From Faecalicatena_A orotica (GTDB taxonomy: Bacteria > Bacillota > Clostridia > Lachnospirales > Lachnospiraceae): a DNA stretch of 64,000 bases. Position numbers and translations under genes: made by a program. The notes beneath the pieces were generated by a model, which saw only the letters and a program-made list of their open reading frames with translations, did no database searches and was not told where the DNA came from. The stretch is from assembly GCF_040545875.1 (NCBI RefSeq), contig NZ_JBEPMR010000001.1; one strand, written 5' to 3'. Positions within the stretch are counted from its first letter, which is position 1; each line of letters opens with the position of its first letter. Shown piece after piece: positions 8,114 to 16,214 of this stretch.

Positions 8114-11107
8114 TTATACAAGCAGGTAGGGGTATTCACGAATGACTGTTTCGATCAGATTCTGAAGTCCTTCCGGAAGCTTTGTCTCTTCTCCCTTAGT
8201 CCATGTGAAGGTCTCTCCAAGATATCTGACTTTGCAGCTTACCTTTTCTTCATCTAATACAGTGAAGCCCTGATTTTTGCTGTCTTCCATGTCTTTTTCT
8301 GATGCAAATAATGTAAATTTATCCAGATATGGTGCGCTGTCATATGGGCAGAAGCTTCTGCAGTTGCCGCATTCGTTGCACATGTAATCTACGTGGATAA
8401 TCTGGTGTTTTTCCATTCCCGGAACCCGTATGGAGAGGTTCGCACGGTTTGGACAGACTTCTGCACAATTCTCACAGATGCTGGAGCATCCAAGGCAGCG
8501 CCCGGTCTCTTTTGTGCCTTCCTCTGTTTCCTTGAGGACACCTCTTCTTGCATAAACCTTTGCCTCATCTGCCTGTTTATCAAAGTCTCTTGTAAGTGTC
8601 TTTCCGATGATGGCTTCGGCTGCTTTCTTTCCGTCCCGGATTCCTTCCACAACTGTAGCCGGCCCGCCTAACGCGTCTCCCGCAATATAGACATCTGCCT
8701 GGTTCGTCTCACATGTTTCTTCATTTACAAGGGCTTTCCCGCGCTCATTTACATGGATTCCATTTGCCTGATAGAAGTCTGAAGGTACTTTTTCACCGAC
8801 TGCAACGATCACTGTGTCCGCCGGTACCTCGCGGATTTCTTCGGTCTCCACGACACCACGTCTTCCCGATGCATCGAAATCACCGAGTTTCATCACTTTG
8901 CATGTCAGCATTCCGTCTGATAGTTTCACCGGTGCAAGCAGTTCCTTGAAATCCACACCGTCTTCCACTGCCATCAGTAATTCTTCCTCATCGGCCGGCA
9001 TGTAGCGTTTTGTCCTTCTGTATACAAGGGAAACATTTTCTACGCCCTTCGTGCGTTTCGCCGCCCTTGCAGTATCCATTGCCGTATTTCCGCCGCCGAT
9101 AACAACTACATTTTTCCCGATATCGAGGCGTCCGTTTGTGTCTTTAAATTGTGCAAGGAATTCGAGCGCATTAACGGTCTCTCCCTCTTCCAGCTTCAGG
9201 GTTCCCGGTACAGACGCGCCGACTGCCAGCACTACGGCTGTATAGCCCTTTTCCTTTAATTCCTGTACACTTTCGATTCTGACATTATAGCGGATTTCCA
9301 CACCTGCTGCTTCCAGAATCGCAGCATCTTTATCGATTGCCACGCCGGCAATCCTGAACTCGGGTATTACATGGCGTACGACTCCGCCCAGGGAATCGGT
9401 CTGTTCAAATAAGGTCACTTCCATGCCGCCGCGTCTTAAGAAATAAGCTGCTGCCATTCCTGCCGGACCGCCGCCGACGACTGCTGCTTTCCCTTTTTCC
9501 GTCACGTTCACAGGAGTCACTGTTCTCAGCCAGTCTGCATAGCCGTTTTCAGCAGCCTCCAGTTTCATTGCGCGGATATGTACGGGTTCCTCATAGAAAT
9601 TACGGGTACATTTGCTCATACAATTGTGTGCACAGATTGTTCCTGTAATAAACGGGAGCGGGTTTTTCTCTGTGATGACACGCATTGCTTCTTCATATTC
9701 ACCTGCACTGACTAACTGCAGATATGTTGTGATATCCTGGTGGATCGGGCATCCTTCCTTGCAAGGTGCTACAAAACAGTCCAGAAGAGGTACCTGCTGT
9801 TTCATTTTGCGGGACGGCAGCGGTTTTACGGCTTTCAGGTGGTGGGAGCTTACTTTTGCCTCCTCTGCGAGGATTTTTGCCGCTTTAGCGCTGACGCCTG
9901 TAAATACGTCGTTTTCTTTCTCCAGTATCTGTGCGATCTGGGACATTCTCTGGTATCCGCCCGGTTTCAGCAGCGTTGTTGCCACGGTTACCGGCCAGAT
10001 TCCCGCATCTACGATTCCCCTGATATTATAGAAGTCCGCACCGCCGGAATAGGAAATTCTCAGTTTTCCGTCAAATTCCTCTGCCAGCCTGGCCGCCAGT
10101 GAGATGGACAGTGGGTACAAGGATTTACCGGACATATACATCTCTTCACTTGGAAGTTCGTTCTGCTTTACATCAACCGGGAACGTATTCGTGATCTTCA
10201 CTCCAAATTCCAGACCGCACTCTGCACAGACATCCATCAGGCGGGTGAGCATCGGCACTGCATCTTCGTACTGAAGGTCATCTTTGAAATGGAAGTCGCC
10301 GAACGCGATGTAATCGTATCCCATCTCATCCATCGTCTTTCTTGCGAATTCGTATCCTAATAATGTAGGGTTACATTTGATAAAGGTGTGGAACCCTTTT
10401 TCCGTAATCAGGTACATGGCGATCTTCTCGATCTCCTGCGGCGGGCAGCCGTGGAGCGTGGAGATGGTCACGGAATTACAGATTTCTGACTGGATTGACT
10501 CAATGTCTTCCTTCGTCACTTTTTTAAACCGGTCTGCATGGTCCAGCAGATACTGCCTGCATGACTGGAATACTTCGGAATCCTTCGCATCCTTCATCGT
10601 ATTCAGGAACTGGTCGATCTTCGGAGACTGAATCCCCTGCAGGTCGTAACCCACACTGATATTAAACTGGAATCCGTCCATACTTCCCAGATCATATTCC
10701 TTTGCCATAACTTTCAGAAGGAACCATGCCTTGATATACTCTTCCATTGCCTGCGGGACATACAGCTCTGTTGACCACTCGCAGTTATAGCACTCATCAT
10801 CCGCTTTGATACATGGTTTGCTTACACATGCAGAAAGCTCCGCGCCGTCCATAATCTGCACGGTCTTCAGTTCAAAGAAACGGCTGCCCGTATAATAAGC
10901 GGCCACAATATTCTGAGTCAGCTGGGTATGCGGTCCCGCCGCCGGTCCCACCGGTGTCTCCAGCGGACGTCCAAAAATGGTCCTGTTAAACTTCGCATCC
11001 GCCTTATACGCATCATGCTCTCCGAATACAGTACCGTATTTCTCATGCTCTGTCATAATCCAATCCAATAACTGCCCGAAAGACATCGGGGTCATAATAT
11101 CACTCAT
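8114..11107 (-). CDS. ygfK: YgfK-type FAD/NAD(P)H iron-sulfur oxidoreductase (putative selenate reductase subunit family)
   Basis: Large redox protein of 997 residues. Residues 1 to about 430 resemble a dihydroorotate-dehydrogenase-like FMN barrel. Residues 440-510 carry cysteines 444, 449, 453, 492, 496 and 500 as in the glutamate synthase small subunit. Then come an FAD site (VVGGGPAGMAAAYFLRRGG, from residue 543) and a nucleotide site (VVVIGGGNTAMDTA, from 667). The C-terminus has two ferredoxin-type clusters (CENC..C at 878-885; CNECGNC..C at 910-920). The family was named from selenate reduction in E. coli, but its constant company with purine hydroxylases and hydantoinase suggests it moves electrons to or from a purine intermediate. 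The start ATG follows AGGAGG at 9 bases. Confidence 0.93.
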   Translation of the reverse strand: MSDIMTPMSFGQLLDWIMTEHEKYGTVFGEHDAYKADAKFNRTIFGRPLETPVGPAAGPHTQLTQNIVAAYYTGSRFFELKTVQIMDGAELSACVSKPCIKADDECYNCEWSTELYVPQAMEEYIKAWFLLKVMAKEYDLGSMDGFQFNISVGYDLQGIQSPKIDQFLNTMKDAKDSEVFQSCRQYLLDHADRFKKVTKEDIESIQSEICNSVTISTLHGCPPQEIEKIAMYLITEKGFHTFIKCNPTLLGYEFARKTMDEMGYDYIAFGDFHFKDDLQYEDAVPMLTRLMDVCAECGLEFGVKITNTFPVDVKQNELPSEEMYMSGKSLYPLSISLAARLAEEFDGKLRISYSGGADFYNIRGIVDAGIWPVTVATTLLKPGGYQRMSQIAQILEKENDVFTGVSAKAAKILAEEAKVSSHHLKAVKPLPSRKMKQQVPLLDCFVAPCKEGCPIHQDITTYLQLVSAGEYEEAMRVITEKNPLPFITGTICAHNCMSKCTRNFYEEPVHIRAMKLEAAENGYADWLRTVTPVNVTEKGKAAVVGGGPAGMAAAYFLRRGGMEVTLFEQTDSLGGVVRHVIPEFRIAGVAIDKDAAILEAAGVEIRYNVRIESVQELKEKGYTAVVLAVGASVPGTLKLEEGETVNALEFLAQFKDTNGRLDIGKNVVVIGGGNTAMDTARAAKRTKGVENVSLVYRRTKRYMPADEEELLMAVEDGVDFKELLAPVKLSDGMLTCKVMKLGDFDASGRRGVVETEEIREVPADTVIVAVGEKVPSDFYQANGIHVNERGKALVNEETCETNQADVYIAGDALGGPATVVEGIRDGKKAAEAIIGKTLTRDFDKQADEAKVYARRGVLKETEEGTKETGRCLGCSSICENCAEVCPNRANLSIRVPGMEKHQIIHVDYMCNECGNCRSFCPYDSAPYLDKFTLFASEKDMEDSKNQGFTVLDEEKVSCKVRYLGETFTWTKGEETKLPEGLQNLIETVIREYPYLLV

Positions 11108-11127
11108 CTGTAAAAACCTCCTATATA

Positions 11128-11174
11128 ATCTGAATATTCTGAAAATGGGGGTGCAAAGGGGTCAGACCCCTTTG
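11128..11174 (-). repeat. Hairpin-plus-GAATATTC repeat, copy 1 (ygfK leader)
   Basis: The gap between ssnA and ygfK holds the perfect 21-base palindrome CAAAGGGGTC-T-GACCCCTTTG (11154-11174), then on the ygfK sense strand TTTTCAGAATATTCAG and, directly after, the ygfK ribosome-binding site. The same arrangement stands before ygeW (16148-16200), and an inverted copy before thyA (61737-61787). No uridine run follows the hairpin, so it is not an ordinary terminator. Confidence 0.8.
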
Positions 11175-11179
11175 AAAAA

Positions 11180-12511
11180 CTACCCATTAATTCGCTTCCA
11201 AAGGGCTCCTGACGCTTCCTGGCAGTCAGCCATTACTTTTTCTTCATCGATCCCCTGCAGTTCACGGTCCTTCATCAGGACTTTTCCGTTTGCAACTGTT
11301 GTAACAACTTTGCTTCCGTTCATCCCGAACAGGATGTGTCCGTTTGCGTTATCTGCCCCGAGTGGTGTCAGCGGATTGTAATCTACAATGATGACATCCC
11401 CGGCTGCGCCTTCTTTCAGGACGCCGAGCTCCTGTTTGAAGTAGCGGTTTGCGATCTTCGCATTATTGTAAAAAAGCATCTGCGGTACTTCTCCCCATGC
11501 TGCATTCGCGTCACAGAGGTGGTGCTTGTGCAGGACATTGGCAACTTTGAAGGATTCTGTCATATCGTGGGTGTATCCGTCGGTTCCGAGTCCTGTCAGT
11601 ATCCCGCGGTGCACCAGTTCCATTGTCGGAGGGCATCCGCAGGCGTTGCCCATATTGGATTCCGGATTATGTACCACCATTGTATTTGTGTCCCTGATCA
11701 GGTCCATCTCATGTCCGTTGATATAGATACAGTGGCCGAGCAGTGTCTTCTCCCCAAGAATATCCCAGTCCATCAGACGGTCTACGATTCTCTTTCCGTA
11801 ATGTTTCAGGCAGTGGTGCAGGTCCTCGATTCCTTCCGCTACATGGATGTGATAGCCTGCCCCGTCCGGTTTGTTTGCCGCCGCCAGTTCCATCGTCTCG
11901 TCAGAGATGGTAAACTGTGCATGCATTCCCATCATACCGGCTATCATGCCGCTGTCATCCTTCTGTGCATATCTGATGAATTCTGCATTCTCCATGACGG
12001 AATCTCTTGCCTTATCCTTCCCGTCCCTGTCCGAAATCTCATAGCACAGGCAGGAGCGCACGCCCGTCTCCTTCGCCGCCTTTTCAATATGAAAGAGCGA
12101 ATCCCTGATGGAACCGAAACTCGCATGGTGGTCGAAGATCGTCGTGACACCATTCCTGATACAGTCAATATACGTTGCCATAGCACTTAAATATGTGTCC
12201 TGAAGTGTAAGGTTCCGGTCAATTGTCCACCACATGCCGTCCAGAATGTCAAGAAATCCTTTCGGATCATATCCCTTTACAGAAAGACCTCTCGCAAATG
12301 CGCTGTAGATATGTTCATGCGCATTGATAAATGCAGGCATGATCACCTTTCCCCCTGCATCAATAAAGTCCGCATCCGGATACGCTGCCCTGACTTCTTC
12401 AAGGCCCCCCACTTTCTGAATTGTGGTTCCCTCGATCGCCACGGCACCTTTCTCCAGAAACGGATTCTCCCCGTCTCGTGTGATTACCCTTCCATTTCCT
12501 AAAATCAGCAT
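11180..12511 (-). CDS. ssnA: SsnA-type aminohydrolase
   Basis: Amidohydrolase-superfamily deaminase of the SsnA family, 443 residues. The metal site begins with FINAHEH (histidines 65 and 67); YHIHVAEG, LGHCIYI and GLGTDGYTHD supply the remaining ligands. VVHNPESNMGNACGCP is typical of guanine/cytosine-deaminase relatives. The physiological substrate is not settled; in this cluster a purine or a purine-derived amine is likely. The frame stays open upstream to 12709, but that stretch runs into the promoter; the ATG at 12511 has AGGAG at 8 bases and begins the conserved MLILGNGRVI. It is the first gene of the leftward purine operon, read from the promoter at 12676-12704. Confidence 0.92.
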   Translation of the reverse strand: MLILGNGRVITRDGENPFLEKGAVAIEGTTIQKVGGLEEVRAAYPDADFIDAGGKVIMPAFINAHEHIYSAFARGLSVKGYDPKGFLDILDGMWWTIDRNLTLQDTYLSAMATYIDCIRNGVTTIFDHHASFGSIRDSLFHIEKAAKETGVRSCLCYEISDRDGKDKARDSVMENAEFIRYAQKDDSGMIAGMMGMHAQFTISDETMELAAANKPDGAGYHIHVAEGIEDLHHCLKHYGKRIVDRLMDWDILGEKTLLGHCIYINGHEMDLIRDTNTMVVHNPESNMGNACGCPPTMELVHRGILTGLGTDGYTHDMTESFKVANVLHKHHLCDANAAWGEVPQMLFYNNAKIANRYFKQELGVLKEGAAGDVIIVDYNPLTPLGADNANGHILFGMNGSKVVTTVANGKVLMKDRELQGIDEEKVMADCQEASGALWKRING

Positions 12512-12675
12512 ACTTTCTTCTCCTTTTCTTCTTTCATGAATTCTGTTGAAGCTGTCCAGGTATACAAATTCTACAAGGGTGTTACTTTCCTTGCACGTCG
12601 CACTATATTTTGTATATTTGTAAAAACAGCCCTTTCTTTTTCGAACAGATATTTTGGACTGCTTTTGTTGTCTAT

Positions 12676-12704
12676 AGAATACCATTAATATAAGATAATT
12701 GCAA
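12676..12704 (-). promoter_or_regulatory. Promoter of the ssnA-ygfK-xdhD operon
   Basis: On the minus strand, -35 TTGCAA (12704-12699) and -10 TATTCT (12681-12676) are separated by exactly 17 bases. Transcription would start near 12668 and give a leader of about 157 bases before ssnA, in which I recognise no riboswitch. The paired operator begins 8 bases upstream of the -35 box. Confidence 0.65.
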
Positions 12705-12711
12705 TACAAAT

Positions 12712-12748
12712 CCTAAATAATTTTTAGGCAACCTAAAAAATTTTTAGA
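12712..12748. promoter_or_regulatory. Tandem palindromic operator between divergent purine operons
   Basis: Two copies of CCTAAA-N5-TTTAGG stand in tandem: a perfect one at 12712-12728 and a second at 12732-12748 with one changed base (TTTAGA). Their starts are 20 bp apart, about two turns of the helix, so two dimers could bind the same face. Their centres lie near -52 and -72 from the predicted ssnA start and near -50 and -70 from the predicted start of the regulator gene, positions usual for an activator. The neighbouring YheO-type regulator is the obvious candidate to bind it. Confidence 0.7.
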
Positions 12749-12755
12749 AAAAGTA

Positions 12756-12783
12756 TTGATTTATATTTTTTTTATGCTATGAT
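12756..12783 (+). promoter_or_regulatory. Promoter of the YheO regulator-ygeXYW operon
   Basis: Plus-strand -35 TTGATT (12756-12761) and -10 TATGAT (12778-12783) are 16 bases apart. The start would be near 12790, leaving a leader of about 50 bases that includes a small GAGG-TAATT-CCTC inverted repeat. It lies back to back with the ssnA promoter across the tandem operator. Confidence 0.6.
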
Positions 12784-12838
12784 GGGTTTAAGGGCGAGGT
12801 AATTCCTCAACCAGGAAGCAGCAAAATACGCGAAAGGA

Positions 12839-13495
12839 ATGATGACTTTGAGCCAGAAATTAGAACTACTGAAACAGATCGCACACGGCCTGGCCGTACA
12901 GTTTGGCAGCTCCTGCGAGATTGTCATACACGATCTGAGAAAGAAAGAACTGGAAAGTTCCATCGTCTACATTGAGAACGGACACATTTCCAACAGAAAG
13001 TTAGGTGACGGTCCTTCCAGCGTCGTTTTGGAGACTCTGAGCCGGGACCCCTCACAGATCCAGGACCGTCTCTCTTATCTTACGAAAACGGATGACGGGC
13101 GTATTCTTAAATCAAGCACCATGTATATCAGGGACGAGGACAACACGATCGCATACATATTTTCCCTGAATTACGACATCACCGCACTGCTCACTATCGA
13201 AACTGCCATCCAGTCATTAATCAGCACCGACACAGAAAAAGAACAGGAAAATGAAAATAACCAGCCGCAAAAAATCACCCATAACGTGAATGAACTGCTC
13301 GACACGCTGATCGAACAGGCACTTTCACTCGTCGGCAAACCTGTTGCTTTGATGAACAAGGATGACAAAGTCGCAGTGGTGCAGTACCTCAACAATGCAG
13401 GTGCTTTCCTGATCACCAAATCCGGAGACAAGATTGCTTCTCTTTTAGGAATTTCAAAATTTACACTTTACAGCTATATGGATGCGGGCAAATAA
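12839..13495 (+). CDS. YheO-type PAS/HTH transcriptional regulator
   Basis: DNA-binding regulator of the YheO family, 218 residues. Residues 1-115 form the YheO-type PAS-like sensor (CEIVIHDLRKKELESSIVYI; DEDNTIAYIFSLNYDITALL). Residues about 135-165 are a charged linker, and the C-terminal 60 residues are a helix-turn-helix domain (VAVVQYLNNAGAFLITKSGD, then LLGISKFTLYSYM). In enteric bacteria the related cluster is headed by an unrelated sigma-54 activator, so this is a different regulator for the same job. Three starts compete: ATG 12839 and 12842 lie too close to AAGGA, while TTG at 12848 has 9 bases spacing. It probably controls both divergent operons through the operator at 12712-12748. 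Confidence 0.85.
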   Translation: MMTLSQKLELLKQIAHGLAVQFGSSCEIVIHDLRKKELESSIVYIENGHISNRKLGDGPSSVVLETLSRDPSQIQDRLSYLTKTDDGRILKSSTMYIRDEDNTIAYIFSLNYDITALLTIETAIQSLISTDTEKEQENENNQPQKITHNVNELLDTLIEQALSLVGKPVALMNKDDKVAVVQYLNNAGAFLITKSGDKIASLLGISKFTLYSYMDAGK

Positions 13496-13569
13496 TCCTG
13501 CCACATCCCCGCACCAGAAGGCGGGAAACGGAACAGTCAACAGTTATTTATGAAGGAGGTTTTTCAAAC

Positions 13570-14775
13570 ATGGAAACAATCAAATGGGCAGTGAACCATA
13601 TGCCTAAGACAGACGATGCACAGCTTAAGGTTATGGCACTTTCCGAGGTAGAAAAGGCGAGGGCTTTCCACGAAAGCTTTCCGCAGTACAGCATCACACC
13701 GCTTGCAAAGCTTGACAAGATGGCCGGAAGACTTGGCCTGAAAGAAGTTTATGTCAAAGACGAGTCCTACAGATTCGGACTGAATGCATTCAAAGTGCTT
13801 GGCGGCTCTTTCGCAATGGCACGCTACATAGCACAGCAGGTCGGTAAGGATGTCTCAGAACTTCCCTATCAGGTACTGACTTCTGAAGAATTGAAAAAAG
13901 AGTTCGGCCAGGCAACCTTCTTCACGGCAACAGACGGCAACCACGGACGCGGTGTCGCATGGGCCGCAAATAAACTGGGACAGAAATCCGTTGTCCTGAT
14001 GCCGAAGGGCACGACACAGACCCGCCTGAATAACATTCTTGCAGAAGGTGCACAGGCTACGATCGAAGAGTATAACTATGATGAATGTGTCCGTATGGCT
14101 GCCGCTATGGCTGCGAAAACGGAAAACGGGATCATGGTACAGGATACCGCATGGGACGGATACGAAGAGATCCCGGCATGGATCATGCAGGGATACGGGA
14201 CAATGGCAATGGAGGCCAACGAACAGCTGCAGGAATATGGCTGTGAAAGACCGACACACGTGTTTATCCAGGCAGGCGTAGGTTCCCTCGCCGGAGCCGT
14301 TCAGGGATATTTTGCAAACCGTTATCCTGAGAACCCGCCGAAAGTGATCGTCGTGGAAGCCGAGGCTGCTGCCTGCCTCTATAAAGGAGCCGCATTAGGA
14401 GACGGAAGCATCCAGATCGTGGACGGTGATATGGTAACCATCATGGCCGGCCTTGCCTGCGGAGAACCGAACACAATCTCCTGGGATATTCTGAAGAACC
14501 ACGTAGATACATTCATCGCTTCACCTGACTGGGTAGCTGCAAGGGGAATGCGTATGCTGGCAGCTCCTGTCAAAGGAGATACCCCTGTCACTTCAGGAGA
14601 ATCGGGAGCAGCACCGTTCGGCACACTGGCATGCATCATGTGTATGGATGAATATAAAGAGTTAAGAGAACATCTCGGACTGGATGAGAATTCAAGAGTC
14701 CTCCTCTTCTCAACAGAGGGCGACACAGACCCTGAAAGATATGAATCTATTGTCTGGGGCGGAAACAACCGCTAA
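13570..14775 (+). CDS. ygeX: Diaminopropionate ammonia-lyase
   Basis: PLP enzyme of the diaminopropionate ammonia-lyase family, 401 residues, that splits 2,3-diaminopropionate to pyruvate and two ammonia by way of 2-aminoacrylate. The PLP lysine is K75 in FGLNAFKVLGGSF; ATDGNHGRGVAWAA is the cofactor phosphate/substrate loop, and AGVGSLAGAV the glycine-rich phosphate cup. In anaerobic purine clusters it is thought to act on a diaminopropionate made from a purine intermediate. The start has a textbook AAGGAGG at 10 bases. It follows the regulator gene by 74 bases with no terminator between, so it is probably in the same transcript. Confidence 0.95.
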   Translation: METIKWAVNHMPKTDDAQLKVMALSEVEKARAFHESFPQYSITPLAKLDKMAGRLGLKEVYVKDESYRFGLNAFKVLGGSFAMARYIAQQVGKDVSELPYQVLTSEELKKEFGQATFFTATDGNHGRGVAWAANKLGQKSVVLMPKGTTQTRLNNILAEGAQATIEEYNYDECVRMAAAMAAKTENGIMVQDTAWDGYEEIPAWIMQGYGTMAMEANEQLQEYGCERPTHVFIQAGVGSLAGAVQGYFANRYPENPPKVIVVEAEAAACLYKGAALGDGSIQIVDGDMVTIMAGLACGEPNTISWDILKNHVDTFIASPDWVAARGMRMLAAPVKGDTPVTSGESGAAPFGTLACIMCMDEYKELREHLGLDENSRVLLFSTEGDTDPERYESIVWGGNNR

Positions 14776-14833
14776 ATAATAAGTTTAAACAATAAATCAA
14801 TTATTTCTATAAATAAAAAAGGAGCGTATAAAA

Positions 14834-16144
14834 ATGGATTTTAACAAGATCAAAGAAGCTGCACAAAACTATCAGGCGGACATGACAAAATTCTTACGGG
14901 ACATCGTAAGAAACCCGGGCGAGAGCTGTGATGAGAAGGCTCACATCGAACGCATCGCCGAAGAGATGAGAAAACTCGAATTTGACAAAGTTGTCATCGA
15001 CCCGCAGGGCAACGTTCTCGGATACATGGGAACAGGCGAAAAGATTATCGGATTCGATGCCCACATCGACACCGTGGGAATCGGAAATATTGACAACTGG
15101 ACTTTCGATCCATATGAAGGATACGAAAATGATGAAGAAATTGGCGGACGCGGCGTTTCTGACCAGTGTGGCGGTATTGTTTCTGCAGTATATGGTGCAA
15201 AGATCATGAAAGACCTTGGCCTGTTAAGTGACAAATACACCGTACTCGTAACAGGAACTGTTCAGGAAGAAGACTGTGACGGCCTCTGCTGGCAGTACAT
15301 CATCAACGAAGACAAAGTACGCCCTGAATTCGTCGTTTCCACAGAGCCTACAGACGGCGGCATTTACCGCGGACAGCGCGGACGTATGGAAATCCGTGTC
15401 GATGTCAAAGGTGTTTCCTGCCACGGTTCCGCACCAGAACGTGGTGACAATGCAATCTACAAGATGGCTGACATCCTCCAGGATGTACGTGCATTGAATG
15501 AGAATGATGCAGAAGACGGAACCGAAGTCAAAGGCCTCGTAAAGATGCTGGATGAAAAATACAATCCGCAGTGGAAAGAAGCACGCTTCCTTGGAAGAGG
15601 AACCGTCACAACATCCGAGATCTTCTTTACTTCCCCGAGCCGCTGTGCTGTTGCCGACTCCTGCTCCGTTTCACTCGACCGCCGCATGACAGCAGGCGAG
15701 ACATGGGAAAGCTGTCTGGATGAGATCCGCGCACTCCCAAGTGTAAAGAAATACGGCGACGATGTCATCGTTTCCATGTATAACTATGACCGTCCTTCCT
15801 ACACAGGATGCGTATATCCGATCGAGTGCTACTTCCCGACATGGGTAATCCCGGAAGACCATGCAGTAACAAAGGCACTGGAAGACGCTTATAAGAACCT
15901 CTACGGAGAGAGCAGAATTGGAAACGCCGAGACAGAGGCAATGAGAAAAGCACGACCTCTGACAGACAAATGGACATTCTCCACAAACGGCGTATCCATC
16001 ATGGGAAGAAACGGCATTCCATGTATCGGTTTCGGACCTGGTGCAGAAGCACAGGCACATGCACCGAATGAGAAGACATGGAAACAGGATTTAGTTGTAT
16101 GCGCTGCTGTATACGCTGCACTTCCGACACTTTACTGCAAATAA
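14834..16144 (+). CDS. ygeY: YgeY-type M20 family metallohydrolase
   Basis: Zinc-dependent amidohydrolase of the M20 peptidase/deacetylase family, 436 residues. Expected metal ligands and base are visible: H77 and D79 in GFDAHIDTVG, D110 in RGVSDQCGG, and the EE pair at 145-146 in TVQEEDCDG. The dimerisation domain starts with the KGVSCHGSAPERGDNAIYKM segment near residue 195. It probably removes an acyl or carbamoyl-type group from a nitrogen of a purine-derived intermediate before or after YgeX; the reaction is not established. It lies between ygeX and ygeW in one operon, with a GGAG site before the ATG. Confidence 0.93.
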   Translation: MDFNKIKEAAQNYQADMTKFLRDIVRNPGESCDEKAHIERIAEEMRKLEFDKVVIDPQGNVLGYMGTGEKIIGFDAHIDTVGIGNIDNWTFDPYEGYENDEEIGGRGVSDQCGGIVSAVYGAKIMKDLGLLSDKYTVLVTGTVQEEDCDGLCWQYIINEDKVRPEFVVSTEPTDGGIYRGQRGRMEIRVDVKGVSCHGSAPERGDNAIYKMADILQDVRALNENDAEDGTEVKGLVKMLDEKYNPQWKEARFLGRGTVTTSEIFFTSPSRCAVADSCSVSLDRRMTAGETWESCLDEIRALPSVKKYGDDVIVSMYNYDRPSYTGCVYPIECYFPTWVIPEDHAVTKALEDAYKNLYGESRIGNAETEAMRKARPLTDKWTFSTNGVSIMGRNGIPCIGFGPGAEAQAHAPNEKTWKQDLVVCAAVYAALPTLYCK

Positions 16145-16147
16145 TTT

Positions 16148-16200
16148 CAAAGGGGTCAGACCCTTTTGCCCATCAAATTCAGAATATTCTTAAAATTTAG
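16148..16200 (+). repeat. Hairpin-plus-GAATATTC repeat, copy 2 (ygeW leader)
   Basis: Directly after the ygeY stop stands CAAAGGGGTCAGACCCTTTTG (16148-16168), then TTCAGAATATTCTTAA and the AGGAGG site of ygeW. It matches the ygfK leader at 11128-11174 in order and spacing, though the two genes are in opposite operons. One arm base has changed, leaving a G-U pair in the stem. Confidence 0.8.
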
Positions 16201-16214
16201 GAGGATTTACTACT

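Noticed and set aside
11154..11174. The CAAAGGGGTC palindrome as a rho-independent terminator
   Set aside because: No thymine run follows on the transcribed strand, and it lies between genes that look cotranscribed.
11336..12190. A 284-codon open frame on the plus strand opposite ssnA
   Set aside because: Shadow of ssnA, rich in cysteine and histidine as expected from reversed codons, with no start signal.
12512..12668. Possible riboswitch in the ssnA leader
   Set aside because: The leader is long, but I find no purine, xanthine or molybdenum cofactor riboswitch core and no terminator in it.
12512..12709. N-terminal extension of SsnA by 66 codons
   Set aside because: The extension would run through the predicted promoter and leader; a good ribosome-binding site and the family's usual N-terminus mark the ATG at 12511.
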